A stretch of DNA of 64,000 nt from Streptomyces orinoci (GCF_003121295.1 NZ_PHNC01000031.1:1118439-1182438), one strand, 5' to 3'. Shown: positions 31,701-41,176, counted from the first letter of the stretch. Numbers and translations are program-made. The notes: generated by a model from the sequence alone, not told the origin.

Positions 31701-32050
31701 CCCGCCGCCACGGCTGTGCCCCCCGAGGTACCCGCACCCAGATCCACCCCCAGCGCCGCGGCCGCCGCCACCACCGCGGCCAGCACCGGAGTGCCCAGCG
31801 CCGCCCCGGACAGCCCCGCCCCCACCGGCCGCGCCGCGGCCGCCTCCTCGTCCAGCGCGCGCAGATAGGCCGCGTACTCCCCGGCCGCCGGCGCCGCCAG
31901 CGTGTCGAGCTCCTCCCGCGCCCGGCGCAGCAGCGCGGCGGTATCCGTACGGCCGCCGCTGCGCCGCTCCTCCTCCTCGACCGCCCGCCTCAACAGGCTT
32001 TCCACATCCGCACGATGGCCCTGCCGCAATGCGGGCAGCGAGCTCTGCAT
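28775..32050 (-). CDS. STAND NTPase: NB-ARC plus TPR protein
   Basis: 1091-residue multidomain protein. Residues about 80-140 contain long Ala/Leu/Val hydrophobic stretches that may be membrane-embedded or a low-complexity helix. The NB-ARC ATPase follows: Walker A GPPGVGRSALALRAAH near residue 264, Walker B VVIVLDDASD near 353, a GLPLAL motif near 440 and an MHD-type motif MHDLVRDFAG near 540. Residues about 650-1040 are TPR repeats (e.g. AARALRDLGITLHHQGQLPEA, RGEAWSLYYLGQALEDQGDL), the ligand-sensing half. No SARP DNA-binding domain is present, so it is not a canonical AfsR. STAND proteins oligomerise after ligand binding; in bacteria they include regulators and phage sensors. An N-terminal effector domain of known type is not seen. 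Start ATG 32050. Confidence 0.9.
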   Translation of the reverse strand: MQSSLPALRQGHRADVESLLRRAVEEEERRSGGRTDTAALLRRAREELDTLAAPAAGEYAAYLRALDEEAAAARPVGAGLSGAALGTPVLAAVVAAAAALGVDLGAGTSGGTAVAAGAAAVAAGSLAAVLRLTAGSMSAGRRRAGLRGRPGGSEQLRLEWLTAVEVRGVRPFLDRQRMLQGATRVKKSTGAGPNGEGTSRGVQLRGGDRSAAARQRSVLARSFEELPDERGPFPGRRVELARIAQWVQQARASTETRPVVVVLHGPPGVGRSALALRAAHALRDQFRAACLVDLRGESRGEPPLSTRDALLHLLNRLGAPRDQLLFRERSSRDQHLKRLSEVYHQHLTGLPVVIVLDDASDAEQVRALVPDRSESLVLVTSRAPLTLPADLAGWVHQLEVGPLDPAGAEELLRAVAEEPDPGPYDEQSVAAVTELCGGLPLALRVAGSSLGARSARGLAGELRAAGQPDPVQRALWLRYIDQGEEARRLLRRLALAGRASLGGAAAAALLGTGEKEAARQLTALARAGLLEPVHAGRYRMHDLVRDFAGARLQDEEEAGERGAAHERLIRSYAELADTVIRMVDGKTSTRADMFARGAGGAHGFPSLDAALRWLDDESSFITAALRNAEGVDQSAVLHLLGALCDYCLLRGDLYRLGELSELTQDTDKGLLMRSVQWRTGVAARQLGELDKSRTTLSSVVDLYFSAQNTPGAARALRDLGITLHHQGQLPEAAQKLREALELQSAPELGGDRAWTMHALAAVERDRGRLAEALELLTVALELHLESESVHGHAWAHFQLGQVRLRMGQAGPAEEELNEALELYGRTQDARGAAWALTMLARVRLLTGEASAAADGLRTAAARHREQEDARGEAWSLYYLGQALEDQGDLAAALRELERARNMFSRMRDVYGLACARHHSARVTRDQRAAQTGSLRNSGFARQLLQDARLDFQRVGVAHGEGWSCVELAVIDAGNGKADQALELLATASGLFAEVSDRRGESWARFLRCTLLPFASPGGSVVGAAVAGEELAALRRELAAADWAADPALEQCAEAYSLILERGADPEEGWQAWRLGMVPGRRARDVLAALPR

Positions 32051-32209
32051 GCCGTTCCCCCTAGACCAGCTGACGCCACGGACATACCAGTGTTCCGTGC
32101 CGGAGGCTTTTGCGGCAGCCCTGTGGGTAACTCATCCCGGCGCCCGGTTGCGCAAGGACGGGCACCATGCGGGACCGAGGGCGCCAACCCCCGTGTGCCC
32201 GGCCGGTGT

Positions 32210-32371
32210 TCACCGGCGTTGCCGGCGGTTGCGCACCAGACGGACGACATAGACGGGGGCGCCGATGACGGCGGCGATGATGAGGGCCCAGAACACGAAG
32301 TAGGCGGGGCCGGGGTGGGAGCTGGTGGTATTGGCGGCGGCCAGGACGGTGGCGAGCGGCTGGTGGTGCAT
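32210..32371 (-). CDS. Small membrane peptide in the ABC exporter operon
   Basis: 53-residue open frame: a short polar N-terminus, a transmembrane helix (YFVFWALIIAAVIGAPVYVV) and a basic C-terminus (RLVRNRRQRR). AGGAG lies about seven bases before ATG 32371, an excellent ribosome site. It follows the ABC ATPase gene by 33 bases on the same strand, so it is the last gene of the exporter operon. It may be a small regulatory subunit of the transporter. No homologue is recalled with certainty. Confidence 0.7.
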   Translation of the reverse strand: MHHQPLATVLAAANTTSSHPGPAYFVFWALIIAAVIGAPVYVVRLVRNRRQRR

Positions 32372-32404
32372 CTTCTGCTCCTGGGGTGTCGGTGGGGCGG
32401 GGGG

Positions 32405-33328
32405 TCAGACGGCGCGCAGGCCGGGGCCGGGCTGCTGGGTCCGCTCCGGGGCGATGTCATGCATCAGGGCGATATAGCCGTCCTCGACGGTGGCACTGGC
32501 ACTCTCCGCGTCCGGTGCCGGGGCGCCGGAACCGATCACCCGGTAGGTGGTGCCGGTGATGCCCGGGACGACATTGACCGTGGGCAGCGCCGGCGCCGGG
32601 GCGGTGGCCGGCCGGGTGACGTGCCACACCATGCCCTCGGCACGGGTGGCGAGGTCGCCGATGGCGCCCTGGAAGGCGATGTGCCCGCGCTCGATCACCA
32701 CCACATTCGGGCAGGTCTGCACGATGTCATCGACGATATGGGTGGAGAGCAGCACCGTCCGGTCGCCGGCCAGCCTGGCGAGCAGGCTGCGGAACCGCAG
32801 CCGCTCCTCGGGGTCCAGTCCCACGGTCGGTTCGTCCACGATCAGCAGCCGGGGGTCGTTCAGGATGGCCTGGGCGATGCCCACGCGGCGCTTCATGCCG
32901 CCCGAGTAGCCCTTCACCTTCCGGTTGGCGACATCGCTGAGCGAGACCAGTTCGAGGACCTCCTGGACGCGGGCGCGGCGGGCGCGCCGGTCGGTGATGC
33001 CCTTGAGCAGCGCCATGTAGTCGAGGAACTGGGCGGCCGACAAGTCCGGGTACAGGCCGAGCTCTTGGGGGAGGTAGCCGATGGTGGCCTTCACCTCTCG
33101 GCGCCGGCTGCGCGACAGGAGCTCGGTGCCGTCCACCGCGACGGTGCCCGAGGCCGGCAGCAGCACCCCGGTCAGGACCCGCATAAAGGTGGTCTTGCCG
33201 GCTCCGTTGGGGCCGAGCAGACCGACCATGCCGACGGGCAGGCGCAGGCTGATGCCGTCGAGGGCGCGGACCTCGCCGCGCCGGAAGGTGACGGTCAGAT
33301 CGTTGATGGTCACATTGGGCGCGGTCAT
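32405..33328 (-). CDS. ABC transporter ATP-binding protein (ABC-2 exporter class)
   Basis: 307-residue ATPase. Walker A is GPNGAGKTT (about residue 40), the Q-loop is YLPQELG, the signature is YSGGMKRRVGIAQAI and Walker B is LLIVDEPTVGLDPEER with the H-switch in STHIVDD. The C-terminal 80 residues after the ATPase core are a variable domain (GITGTTYRVIGSGAP) often seen in antibiotic or lipid exporters. ATG 33328 overlaps the stop of the permease gene by four bases (ATGA). The operon permease 2, permease 1, ATPase, small peptide is divergent from a two-component system that probably controls it. Confidence 0.95.
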   Translation of the reverse strand: MTAPNVTINDLTVTFRRGEVRALDGISLRLPVGMVGLLGPNGAGKTTFMRVLTGVLLPASGTVAVDGTELLSRSRRREVKATIGYLPQELGLYPDLSAAQFLDYMALLKGITDRRARRARVQEVLELVSLSDVANRKVKGYSGGMKRRVGIAQAILNDPRLLIVDEPTVGLDPEERLRFRSLLARLAGDRTVLLSTHIVDDIVQTCPNVVVIERGHIAFQGAIGDLATRAEGMVWHVTRPATAPAPALPTVNVVPGITGTTYRVIGSGAPAPDAESASATVEDGYIALMHDIAPERTQQPGPGLRAV

Positions 33329-34140
33329 GACGGGCTCCTCCTGGTGAGCACGAGCTGGGTAATCACAAGGGCGGCGAGCGCCATGAGCAGCAGGAAGGCG
33401 ATGCTGAGGACGGCCTCGCCGCCGGTCGGGGTGATCCCCCGCTGCCTGGCGTCGAACAGGAAGCCGTGGAACCAGACACCGGACGGGTACTCGCCGTTGG
33501 CTTCGAAGGGCGTGCCGGCAGGGGTGGGGATCCCGAAGCGCGGGCCGACCATGTTGCCCCAGAACCAGTAGCCGAACAGACCGATCCGGTACAGCACGGG
33601 CCCGGTCAGGTACGGGACGGTGACCGAGCCGGCCACCACGAAGACCAGCCCGGGCAGGAGGATGACGGCGAACGCCGCGAGGCCGACCGGGATCACCCCG
33701 GCCCCGTGCTGGGCGGTCAGGTAGCCGAGCAGGCCCGCCCAGGCGACGGCGACCGGTGTGATGGTCGCTGCGCCGGCGCCGATGGCCTTGCCCCACAGGC
33801 GCGGGCCGACGCCGGTGGGCGTCGAGGTCAGGAGGTCGTTCAGCTCCAGCCGGGCCTCCCGCCGGACGCGGTCGGCGAGGACGGCGCCGACACCGATCGG
33901 GCACAGCATGATGAAGTTGCCCGCCCAGTCCGCGACCAGCGTGTCGTGGTCCGTGATGCTGCCGAGGTCCACCGGCAAGGGCGCTGCGCAGCGCAGCCCG
34001 ATCAGCCCGAGCACGACCACCCAGACCGCCGGGCGGCGCACCTGCATCAGGTACTCGTAGCGGGCGGCCGCGACGGTCTTGGCCCACCAGCCGCCATGAG
34101 CCGTTGTCGGCGCGGCGGTTCGCCGAAGGACGGCGGTCAT
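33325..34140 (-). CDS. ABC-2 type exporter permease 1
   Basis: 271-residue integral membrane protein with about six transmembrane segments (e.g. PAVWVVVLGLIGLRCA, WAGNFIMLCPIGVGAVLADR, PVAVAWAGLLGYLTA, LLPGLVFVVAGSVTVPYL, LSIAFLLLMALAALVITQL). The N-terminal cytoplasmic segment is followed by the conserved ARYEYLMQVRRPAVW preceding TM1, as in ABC-2 family permeases. Start ATG 34140 is coupled to the stop of permease 2, and its own stop to the ATPase start. Substrate unknown. Confidence 0.88.
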   Translation of the reverse strand: MTAVLRRTAAPTTAHGGWWAKTVAAARYEYLMQVRRPAVWVVVLGLIGLRCAAPLPVDLGSITDHDTLVADWAGNFIMLCPIGVGAVLADRVRREARLELNDLLTSTPTGVGPRLWGKAIGAGAATITPVAVAWAGLLGYLTAQHGAGVIPVGLAAFAVILLPGLVFVVAGSVTVPYLTGPVLYRIGLFGYWFWGNMVGPRFGIPTPAGTPFEANGEYPSGVWFHGFLFDARQRGITPTGGEAVLSIAFLLLMALAALVITQLVLTRRSPS

Positions 34141-34841
34141 ACGGCATCGCTCCCCACGAATCGTTCGGGACGCCCCAGCAGCAGGCCGGCCGCGATCACG
34201 GCGACGACGCCGACGGCGGGCAGGGCGATTCGGTTGACGGTCCACTGGTGCGCCGGGACCTTGGCGGCGACGCCCATGAACAAGTACTGCGCCCGCAGCA
34301 CCGTGTTGTCCCGGATGGCGGGCCCCATCAGGTCCTGGGCCAGCCACAGGCCCCCGATCAGGCCGCTTGCTGCGGCCGGGCTGCGCAGGGCGATCGCGGT
34401 GAGCATCGCCAGCGCGACCAGCCAGAGCATCGGCGGGGCCCACACCAGGACGTAACCGCCCGTGCCCTGCCCCATGGGCCATGCGTTCAAGGCGCGGAAC
34501 ACCACGGCGTCCAACAGCGTGACCAGGGCCGCCGGCACCACCACCAGACCGGCACGCAGGAACAGCACCCGGCGGTAGACCGTGGTGGTCATCACCAGCT
34601 CGGCGCCGGAATCACGCCCCACGACCGAGCAGGCCGCCACGGCGGTGCCAAGCGGGGCGACGCCCGCCAGGACCGCGCCGGCGGCGAGGTCGAGGTGCTC
34701 CGCGCCGGCCCCGGTGGCATGCATGCCGATCACCAGGATCGCGCCGCCCAGCGTTGCCGCCAGTGCCGTCACCGGCGGGGCGATGCCGATGACCCGCAGC
34801 TCCAGACGGAGGCGGGCCCAGATGGACCGGTTCACGTCCAC
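34137..34841 (-). CDS. ABC-2 type exporter permease 2
   Basis: 234-residue integral membrane protein, first gene of the exporter operon, with about six hydrophobic segments: ALAATLGGAILVIGMHA, AAGAVLAGVAPLGTAVAACSV, LFLRAGLVVVPAALVTLLD, LVWAPPMLWLVALAMLTAIAL, AAASGLIGGLWLAQDL and ALPAVGVVAVIAAGLLL. It is a second membrane subunit paired with the next gene. The start is GTG 34841 or GTG 34835; neither has a strong ribosome site. Promoter and operator lie in the 175-base divergent region, which contains a 15-bp inverted repeat. Confidence 0.85.
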   Translation of the reverse strand: MDVNRSIWARLRLELRVIGIAPPVTALAATLGGAILVIGMHATGAGAEHLDLAAGAVLAGVAPLGTAVAACSVVGRDSGAELVMTTTVYRRVLFLRAGLVVVPAALVTLLDAVVFRALNAWPMGQGTGGYVLVWAPPMLWLVALAMLTAIALRSPAAASGLIGGLWLAQDLMGPAIRDNTVLRAQYLFMGVAAKVPAHQWTVNRIALPAVGVVAVIAAGLLLGRPERFVGSDAV

Positions 34842-34928
34842 CTGCCGGCTTGTGCGGGCCCCGTGTCGCCACGGGGTGTGTCAAGGTCTCGATGCATGCC
34901 GTCAAGCCTGGTGATGCCGACGGGAGTT

Positions 34929-34984
34929 CGTACCGGCCAAAAGTACTGACCGGGTTGATCGGAGCGGTCCTTTTGGCCGGTACG
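34929..34984. promoter_or_regulatory. 15-bp perfect inverted repeat between exporter operon and two-component system
   Basis: CGTACCGGCCAAAAG (34929-34943) and its exact reverse complement CTTTTGGCCGGTACG (34970-34984) are separated by 26 bases that contain GACC/GGTC half sites. The element lies in the shared divergent control region and is the best candidate for the operator of the response regulator, or for a large stem-loop. Confidence 0.7.
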
Positions 34985-35017
34985 GCGGCCCCCGACCGGT
35001 TCCGTAGCCTGAGCCCC

Positions 35018-36163
35018 GTGATGGTGATGGAACGGCCGGCCGCACTTGCCGCCGGACGAAGCAACCTTCTGCTGGGACTCGGCTTCGCGGCGGTGCTGGC
35101 AGCGACGGCCTACTGGCACGCCGCCCACACGGGCGGCCGGGGCTGGCTGCCCGACTGCGGCATCGGTGCCGTGGTGTGCGCCGCGGCGCTGCTCCGGGAG
35201 CGCGACCGGCCGGCCGCCGTGGCCGTCGGCCTGTCCGTCACCGCTGCCGGCGTCCTCGCCGCCGGCATGGGGTACCTGCCCAGTCAGCCCGGCCTTGCCG
35301 CGTCCCTGGCGCTGACGGTCCTCGCCGGCTCCGCGGTCCGGGGACTGCCGCCCTGGCAGGCGGCTGTGGTCGCCGCGGCCGGGCTCGCGGTCACGGCAAC
35401 CGGCCGGCTCGTGACCACCTCACATGCCATCGGCACATTCCATATGGGCGTCCAGGGCTGGCTGGCCGGTCTCGGCGCGGGGCTCGTCCTGCGCCTCCTG
35501 GAGCATCGCCGCCGGACCGCCGTCGAGGCCGTCCGGCGAGACGAACGCCTGGCCCTGGCACGGGAGTTGCACGATGTCGTCGCCCACCATGTCTCCGGCA
35601 TCGTGATGCACACCCATGCCGCCCAGATCATGCTCCGCAAGCAGCCCGACGCCCTCGGTGCCGCCCTGGCGGACATCGAACGCTCGGGCACCGACGCCAT
35701 GGACGCCATGCGACGGGTGGTCGCCCTGCTCCGCGACGCGGAGGACGGCGCCGCCGTCACCGCGGGAACGGAGCAACTCATCGACCTGGTCCGCCGCTTC
35801 GAAGAACACGGACCGGCCGTCGATCTCCGGCTGCCCACCGGGACGCCGGACTGGCCACCCGTGGTCACCGCCACCGTGTACCGGATCGTCCAGGAGTCCC
35901 TGACCAATATCGCCCGCCATGCCCGCGGCTCCCGTGCGGCCACCGTCACCATCGCCCAGGACAGTACGGACATCACGGTCGAGATCGGCAACGATGCCCC
36001 GCCGCACCCCCCGGTCCGCACCTCCCCGCGTGGCGGCTACGGCCTGGTCGGCATGCGCGAACGCGTCGAGGCACTGGGCGGTACGCTCAGCGCCGGTCCG
36101 CGGCCCGGCACCGGCTGGTCGGTGCGGGCCACCCTGCCCCTGCAAGCCGGAGACCGCCGATGA
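35018..36163 (+). CDS. Two-component sensor histidine kinase (NarL class)
   Basis: 381-residue membrane kinase with four to five N-terminal transmembrane segments (LLLGLGFAAVLAATAYW, GIGAVVCAAALLRERD-like, LSVTAAGVLAAGMGYL, AVVAAAGLAVTATGRL, GVQGWLAGLGAGLVLRLL). The HisKA_3 phosphorylation motif is LARELHDVVAHHVSGI (His near residue 190); the ATP-binding domain has IVQESLTNIARHARG and GGYGLVGMRERV. Start choices GTG 35018, ATG 35021, GTG 35024 and ATG 35027 are all in frame. The stop overlaps the response regulator start by ATGA. The kinase probably senses an envelope signal and controls the adjacent exporter. Confidence 0.93.
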   Translation: MMVMERPAALAAGRSNLLLGLGFAAVLAATAYWHAAHTGGRGWLPDCGIGAVVCAAALLRERDRPAAVAVGLSVTAAGVLAAGMGYLPSQPGLAASLALTVLAGSAVRGLPPWQAAVVAAAGLAVTATGRLVTTSHAIGTFHMGVQGWLAGLGAGLVLRLLEHRRRTAVEAVRRDERLALARELHDVVAHHVSGIVMHTHAAQIMLRKQPDALGAALADIERSGTDAMDAMRRVVALLRDAEDGAAVTAGTEQLIDLVRRFEEHGPAVDLRLPTGTPDWPPVVTATVYRIVQESLTNIARHARGSRAATVTIAQDSTDITVEIGNDAPPHPPVRTSPRGGYGLVGMRERVEALGGTLSAGPRPGTGWSVRATLPLQAGDRR

Positions 36164-36840
36164 GCATCAGCGTGCTGGTCGCCGACGACCAGGCCATGAT
36201 CCGCACCAGCCTGCGCCTCATCCTGGAGGACGAACCCGACATCACCGTCGTCGCGGAAGCATGCGACGGCGCCGAGGCCATCGCCCTCGCCCGCCAACTG
36301 CGGCCCGACGTCTGCCTTATCGACATCCGCATGCCCCGCCTCGACGGCATCGACGTCACCCGCGCACTCGCCGGCCCGGGCGTCACCGACCCGCTCCGGG
36401 TCGTCATCGTCACCACCTTCGGACTCGACGACTATGTCCACGGCGCCCTCCAGGCCGGAGCCCTTGGATTCGTCCTCAAAGACGGCGACCCCACCCTGTT
36501 CACCGCCGCCGTGCGGGCCGCCAACGCCGGGGACGCCCTGATCGCCCCGTCGATCACCCGGCGCCTGCTCCGCAACCTCGCCCCCGTCAGAACCTCCCCG
36601 GCGCGCCGGCCCGACCCCCCGCTCACCGACCGGGAAACCGACGTCATCCGCGCCGTCGCCCGGGGCCGCACCAACCAGGAGATCGCCGCCGCCCTCTTCA
36701 TCTCCGTCAGCACCGTGAAGGGCCACCTCGCCGCGATCCAGAACAAACTCCGAGCCCGCAACCGCAGCGAGATCACCGCCTGGGCCTGGGAATCCCACCT
36801 CATGCCGGGCAGCGCGGACCAACGGAACGGCAACCGATAG
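36160..36840 (+). CDS. NarL/LuxR-type response regulator
   Basis: 226-residue regulator. The receiver domain (residues 1-120) has the acidic pocket in VLVADDQAMIR and the phospho-acceptor Asp in VCLIDIRMPRLDG near residue 55, with the conserved Thr/Lys in TTFGLDDYV and GFVLKD. The C-terminal LuxR helix-turn-helix is LTDRETDVIRAVARGRTNQE followed by ALFISVSTVKGHLAAI. ATG 36160 overlaps the kinase stop codon. It is expected to bind the inverted repeat in the control region of the exporter operon. Confidence 0.96.
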   Translation: MSISVLVADDQAMIRTSLRLILEDEPDITVVAEACDGAEAIALARQLRPDVCLIDIRMPRLDGIDVTRALAGPGVTDPLRVVIVTTFGLDDYVHGALQAGALGFVLKDGDPTLFTAAVRAANAGDALIAPSITRRLLRNLAPVRTSPARRPDPPLTDRETDVIRAVARGRTNQEIAAALFISVSTVKGHLAAIQNKLRARNRSEITAWAWESHLMPGSADQRNGNR

Positions 36841-36889
36841 CGAGTGGGCTCCGCCATCGGGGCCGGGGTGCTGTGAGAGTCTGGACCGT

Positions 36890-38923
<2,034 letters not shown>

Positions 38924-38932
38924 TGAACCCGC

Positions 38933-38964
38933 TTGAACTTGACGCGCCTGTCAAGTTCTAGCGT
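38933..38964 (+). promoter_or_regulatory. MerR-type promoter with 20-bp spacer and 9-bp dyad
   Basis: The -35 box TTGAAC (38933-38938) and -10 box TAGCGT (38959-38964) are 20 bases apart, too far for normal promoters. GAACTTGAC (38935-38943) and GTCAAGTTC (38950-38958) form a perfect 9-bp inverted repeat that spans that spacer. This is the arrangement that MerR proteins twist into an active promoter. The regulator gene is the second gene of this operon. Confidence 0.85.
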
Positions 38965-39011
38965 CTGGGGTGTCTTTGCGTGTCCGTCCGTACCACCGCA
39001 GGAGGCTTCCC

Positions 39012-40019
39012 ATGAGCAGCTCTCTTCCCGCGACGCATCGCGAGGTCCATCTGACCGCCCGTCCCCAAGGGCCGCTGACCACCGAGGTGTTCGAGATTGC
39101 CGAGGTCCCGGTGCCCCGGCCCGGACCGGGACAACTGCTGGTCCGCAACCGCACCATGAGCGTGGCCGCCGTGATGCGCACCCTGATGGACGAGGGCAAC
39201 GGCCTGCCCATGCCCTCCTATGAACTGGGGCAGCCGATGTGGGGCGAGGCGGTGGGCGAGGTGGTCGCCGCCAATGACGCGGCCGGCTTCGCCCCCGGCG
39301 ACCTGGTGTCCACCCACGCCGGCTGGCGGGAGTACGCGGCGGTGGACGCGGCCCAGGCCACCCGCCTGGACCCCGGGGTGCTGCCGGACCCCGCGGCCCA
39401 CCTCTCCCAGGGGCCGACCGCCTATATGGGCGTGGTGCGCGGCATCGAAGTACGGCCCGGGGACACGGTGTTCATCAGCGGCGCGGCCGGCGGCGTGGGC
39501 TCACTGGCCGGACAGATCGCCAAACGGCGCGGGGCCGACCGGGTGATCGGCAGCACCGGCTCCCAGGCCAAGGCCGAGGTGCTGCTGAAGGAGCTGGGCT
39601 ATGACGCGGTGGTGCTGCGCGGCGCCGGCTCCTTTGCGGAGCAGCTGCGCGCGGCGGCACCCGACGGCATCGACGCCGTCTTCGACAATGTCGGCGGCGA
39701 GCAGCTTCAGGCCGCGCTGACGGTGGCCAACCGCCGGGCCAGGGTGGCCCTGATCGGCGCCCTGGCCTCACAGCTGGGCGTCTCCGAGACCCGGCTGGAC
39801 ACCCTCTCACTGGTCTCCCGCGGTATCTCGCTCAAGGCCATGGCGCTCTTCGACCACCTCGACCTCATCCCGGAGTGGAACGAGTTCTTCGGCCGGGGGC
39901 TGCGCGAGGGCACGCTGAGCTTCCCGCGCACCCGCCTCACAGGAATCTCCCAAGCCCCCCGTGCATTGTGCGAGTTGACCGAGGGGCGGCACATCGGCGC
40001 GGTCCTGGTGGATCTGTGA
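39012..40019 (+). CDS. NADP-dependent oxidoreductase (MDR, leukotriene B4/quinone type)
   Basis: 335-residue zinc-independent medium-chain dehydrogenase of the CurA/LTB4-dehydrogenase type, which reduces enones or other electrophiles with NADPH. The N-terminal catalytic domain has RPGPGQLLVRNRTMSV; the Rossmann motif is FISGAAGGVGSLAGQIAK near residue 155; the NADPH-binding VIGSTGSQAKAEVLL follows. GGAGG precedes ATG 39012. It is directly followed by a MerR regulator, and both are under a MerR-type promoter, so the enzyme is probably induced by the regulator's ligand or stress signal. Confidence 0.92.
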   Translation: MSSSLPATHREVHLTARPQGPLTTEVFEIAEVPVPRPGPGQLLVRNRTMSVAAVMRTLMDEGNGLPMPSYELGQPMWGEAVGEVVAANDAAGFAPGDLVSTHAGWREYAAVDAAQATRLDPGVLPDPAAHLSQGPTAYMGVVRGIEVRPGDTVFISGAAGGVGSLAGQIAKRRGADRVIGSTGSQAKAEVLLKELGYDAVVLRGAGSFAEQLRAAAPDGIDAVFDNVGGEQLQAALTVANRRARVALIGALASQLGVSETRLDTLSLVSRGISLKAMALFDHLDLIPEWNEFFGRGLREGTLSFPRTRLTGISQAPRALCELTEGRHIGAVLVDL

Positions 40020-40034
40020 CCCACGGAGGACGGG

Positions 40035-40436
40035 GTGCGCATCGGCGAGACGGCGGCGCTGGTGGGCGTCTCACCCAGGACCCTGCGCTACTACGAGCAG
40101 GAGGGGCTGATCCAGGCCCGGCGCACGCCCTCCGGGCACCGGGTCTACGGGCCGCGGGAGGTGCGGCGGATCAGGACGGTGTGCGCCCTGCTGGCCACCG
40201 GGCTGACCATCGGCGACCTCCGGGCCTTCGGTGACCTGCTGGACCGGGACCCGGACTGCCCGCTGCGCAACCCGGCGACCGGGGCGGTGGTGCGGCGCCG
40301 CATCGACGACCTGGACGCCCGTATCGAGCGCCTCACCGAGCTGCGGGAGCGGCTCGCCCGGTCCCTGGGCGAGCCGCCGAGGGTGCCGGGGCCGGTGAAG
40401 CCCTTCGCGCTGCCGCTACGGGAAAGGGCGTCCTGA
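40035..40436 (+). CDS. MerR-family transcriptional regulator
   Basis: 133-residue MerR protein. The DNA-binding winged helix is IGETAALVGVSPRTLRYYEQ at the N-terminus, then GHRVYGPREVRRIRT; the coiled-coil dimer helix is DDLDARIERLTELRERLARS. There is one Cys (CPLRNP), so no complete metal-binding Cys set of SoxR, MerR or CueR is present. GTG 40035 has GGAGGACGGG upstream and starts 15 bases after the oxidoreductase stop, so it is co-transcribed. The regulated promoter is the long-spacer dyad before the oxidoreductase gene, giving a simple positive feedback loop. Ligand unknown. Confidence 0.93.
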   Translation: MRIGETAALVGVSPRTLRYYEQEGLIQARRTPSGHRVYGPREVRRIRTVCALLATGLTIGDLRAFGDLLDRDPDCPLRNPATGAVVRRRIDDLDARIERLTELRERLARSLGEPPRVPGPVKPFALPLRERAS

Positions 40437-40482
40437 GCGGCCGCCTCTTCAACGGGCCAGGCCACTCGGGACGCCGGCCGCT

Positions 40483-40533
40483 CAAAGTGCCAGATCGCCC
40501 AAAGCGCCAGGCCACCCAAAGTGCCAGGTGCTC
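40483..40533. repeat. Three tandem copies of a 17-bp unit
   Basis: CAAAGTGCCAGATCGCC, CAAAGCGCCAGGCCACC and CAAAGTGCCAGGTGCTC follow each other in the gap between the convergent merR and tetR genes. Confidence 0.8.
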
Positions 40534-40542
40534 AGGACGCGC

Positions 40543-41166
40543 TCAGAGCGCCAGGCCGGATTCCAGGACGTCCAGGGCCTGGCCGATCAGGGCCAGCGGG
40601 TCCTCGGTCTGGCCGCGGTCCACCCAGACCATCAGTGCCTCCTGCATCGCGGTGAGCACCGCCGCGACAAAGACCCGCACCCGCAGGTCGTCGGCGCCGC
40701 ACCCGGTCCGCTCCGCGATGAGGTCGCGCAGGATCCGGCTGGACTCGCCCATGCCCTCACTGGAGCGGGCGCGCAGCGCGGGCACATCGCGGATCAGCCG
40801 CATCCGCATCCGCATCTCGGGGCTGTTGCTGCTGATCACCTGCTCCAGGCCGCCCAGCACCACCTCGCGGACGGCGGTCAGCGGGGCTTCACCGGCCGGG
40901 CGGGCCCGCAGCATGGACTGCAGCAGCGGGTCGTACTCGTCGGTGAGCACGATGTCTTCCTTGGTGGGGAAGTAGCGGAAGACGGTGCTGGGGGAGACAT
41001 CGGCGGCCTCGGCGATCTGATCGACCGGTGTCGCGTCGTACCCCTGCTTCTCGAACAGGCGGTAGGCCGCGTCGCGGATCGCCTGCCGGGTCTGGATCTT
41101 CTTCCGTTCGCGCAGGCCCGGCCGGGGGCCGGGGTGCGCGCCGGGGGAGGGAGGTGCTGAGGCCAT
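40543..41166 (-). CDS. TetR-family transcriptional regulator
   Basis: 207-residue TetR repressor. The helix-turn-helix is RDAAYRLFEKQGYDATPVDQ followed by IAEAADVSPSTVFRYFPTKE (residues about 25-70); the remaining helices form the ligand domain (VFVAAVLTAMQEALMVWVDR at the end). ATG 41166; an ATG at 41184 would overlap the MFS stop by eight bases. It follows the MFS transporter in one operon, so it most likely represses that operon via TGACAG/CTGTCA half sites flanking the promoter. Ligand probably the exported compound. Confidence 0.92.
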   Translation of the reverse strand: MASAPPSPGAHPGPRPGLRERKKIQTRQAIRDAAYRLFEKQGYDATPVDQIAEAADVSPSTVFRYFPTKEDIVLTDEYDPLLQSMLRARPAGEAPLTAVREVVLGGLEQVISSNSPEMRMRMRLIRDVPALRARSSEGMGESSRILRDLIAERTGCGADDLRVRVFVAAVLTAMQEALMVWVDRGQTEDPLALIGQALDVLESGLAL

Positions 41167-41176
41167 GAGCGAATTC

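Noticed and set aside
28775..32050. AfsR-type SARP regulator
   Set aside because: The NB-ARC and TPR parts fit, but there is no N-terminal OmpR-like DNA-binding or BTAD domain.
29177..33571. A 1464-codon open frame on the plus strand opposite the STAND and ABC genes
   Set aside because: Its product is Arg/Gln/Pro/His-rich with no domain, and it is the mirror of real genes with clear motifs; long antisense frames are normal in DNA of this GC content.
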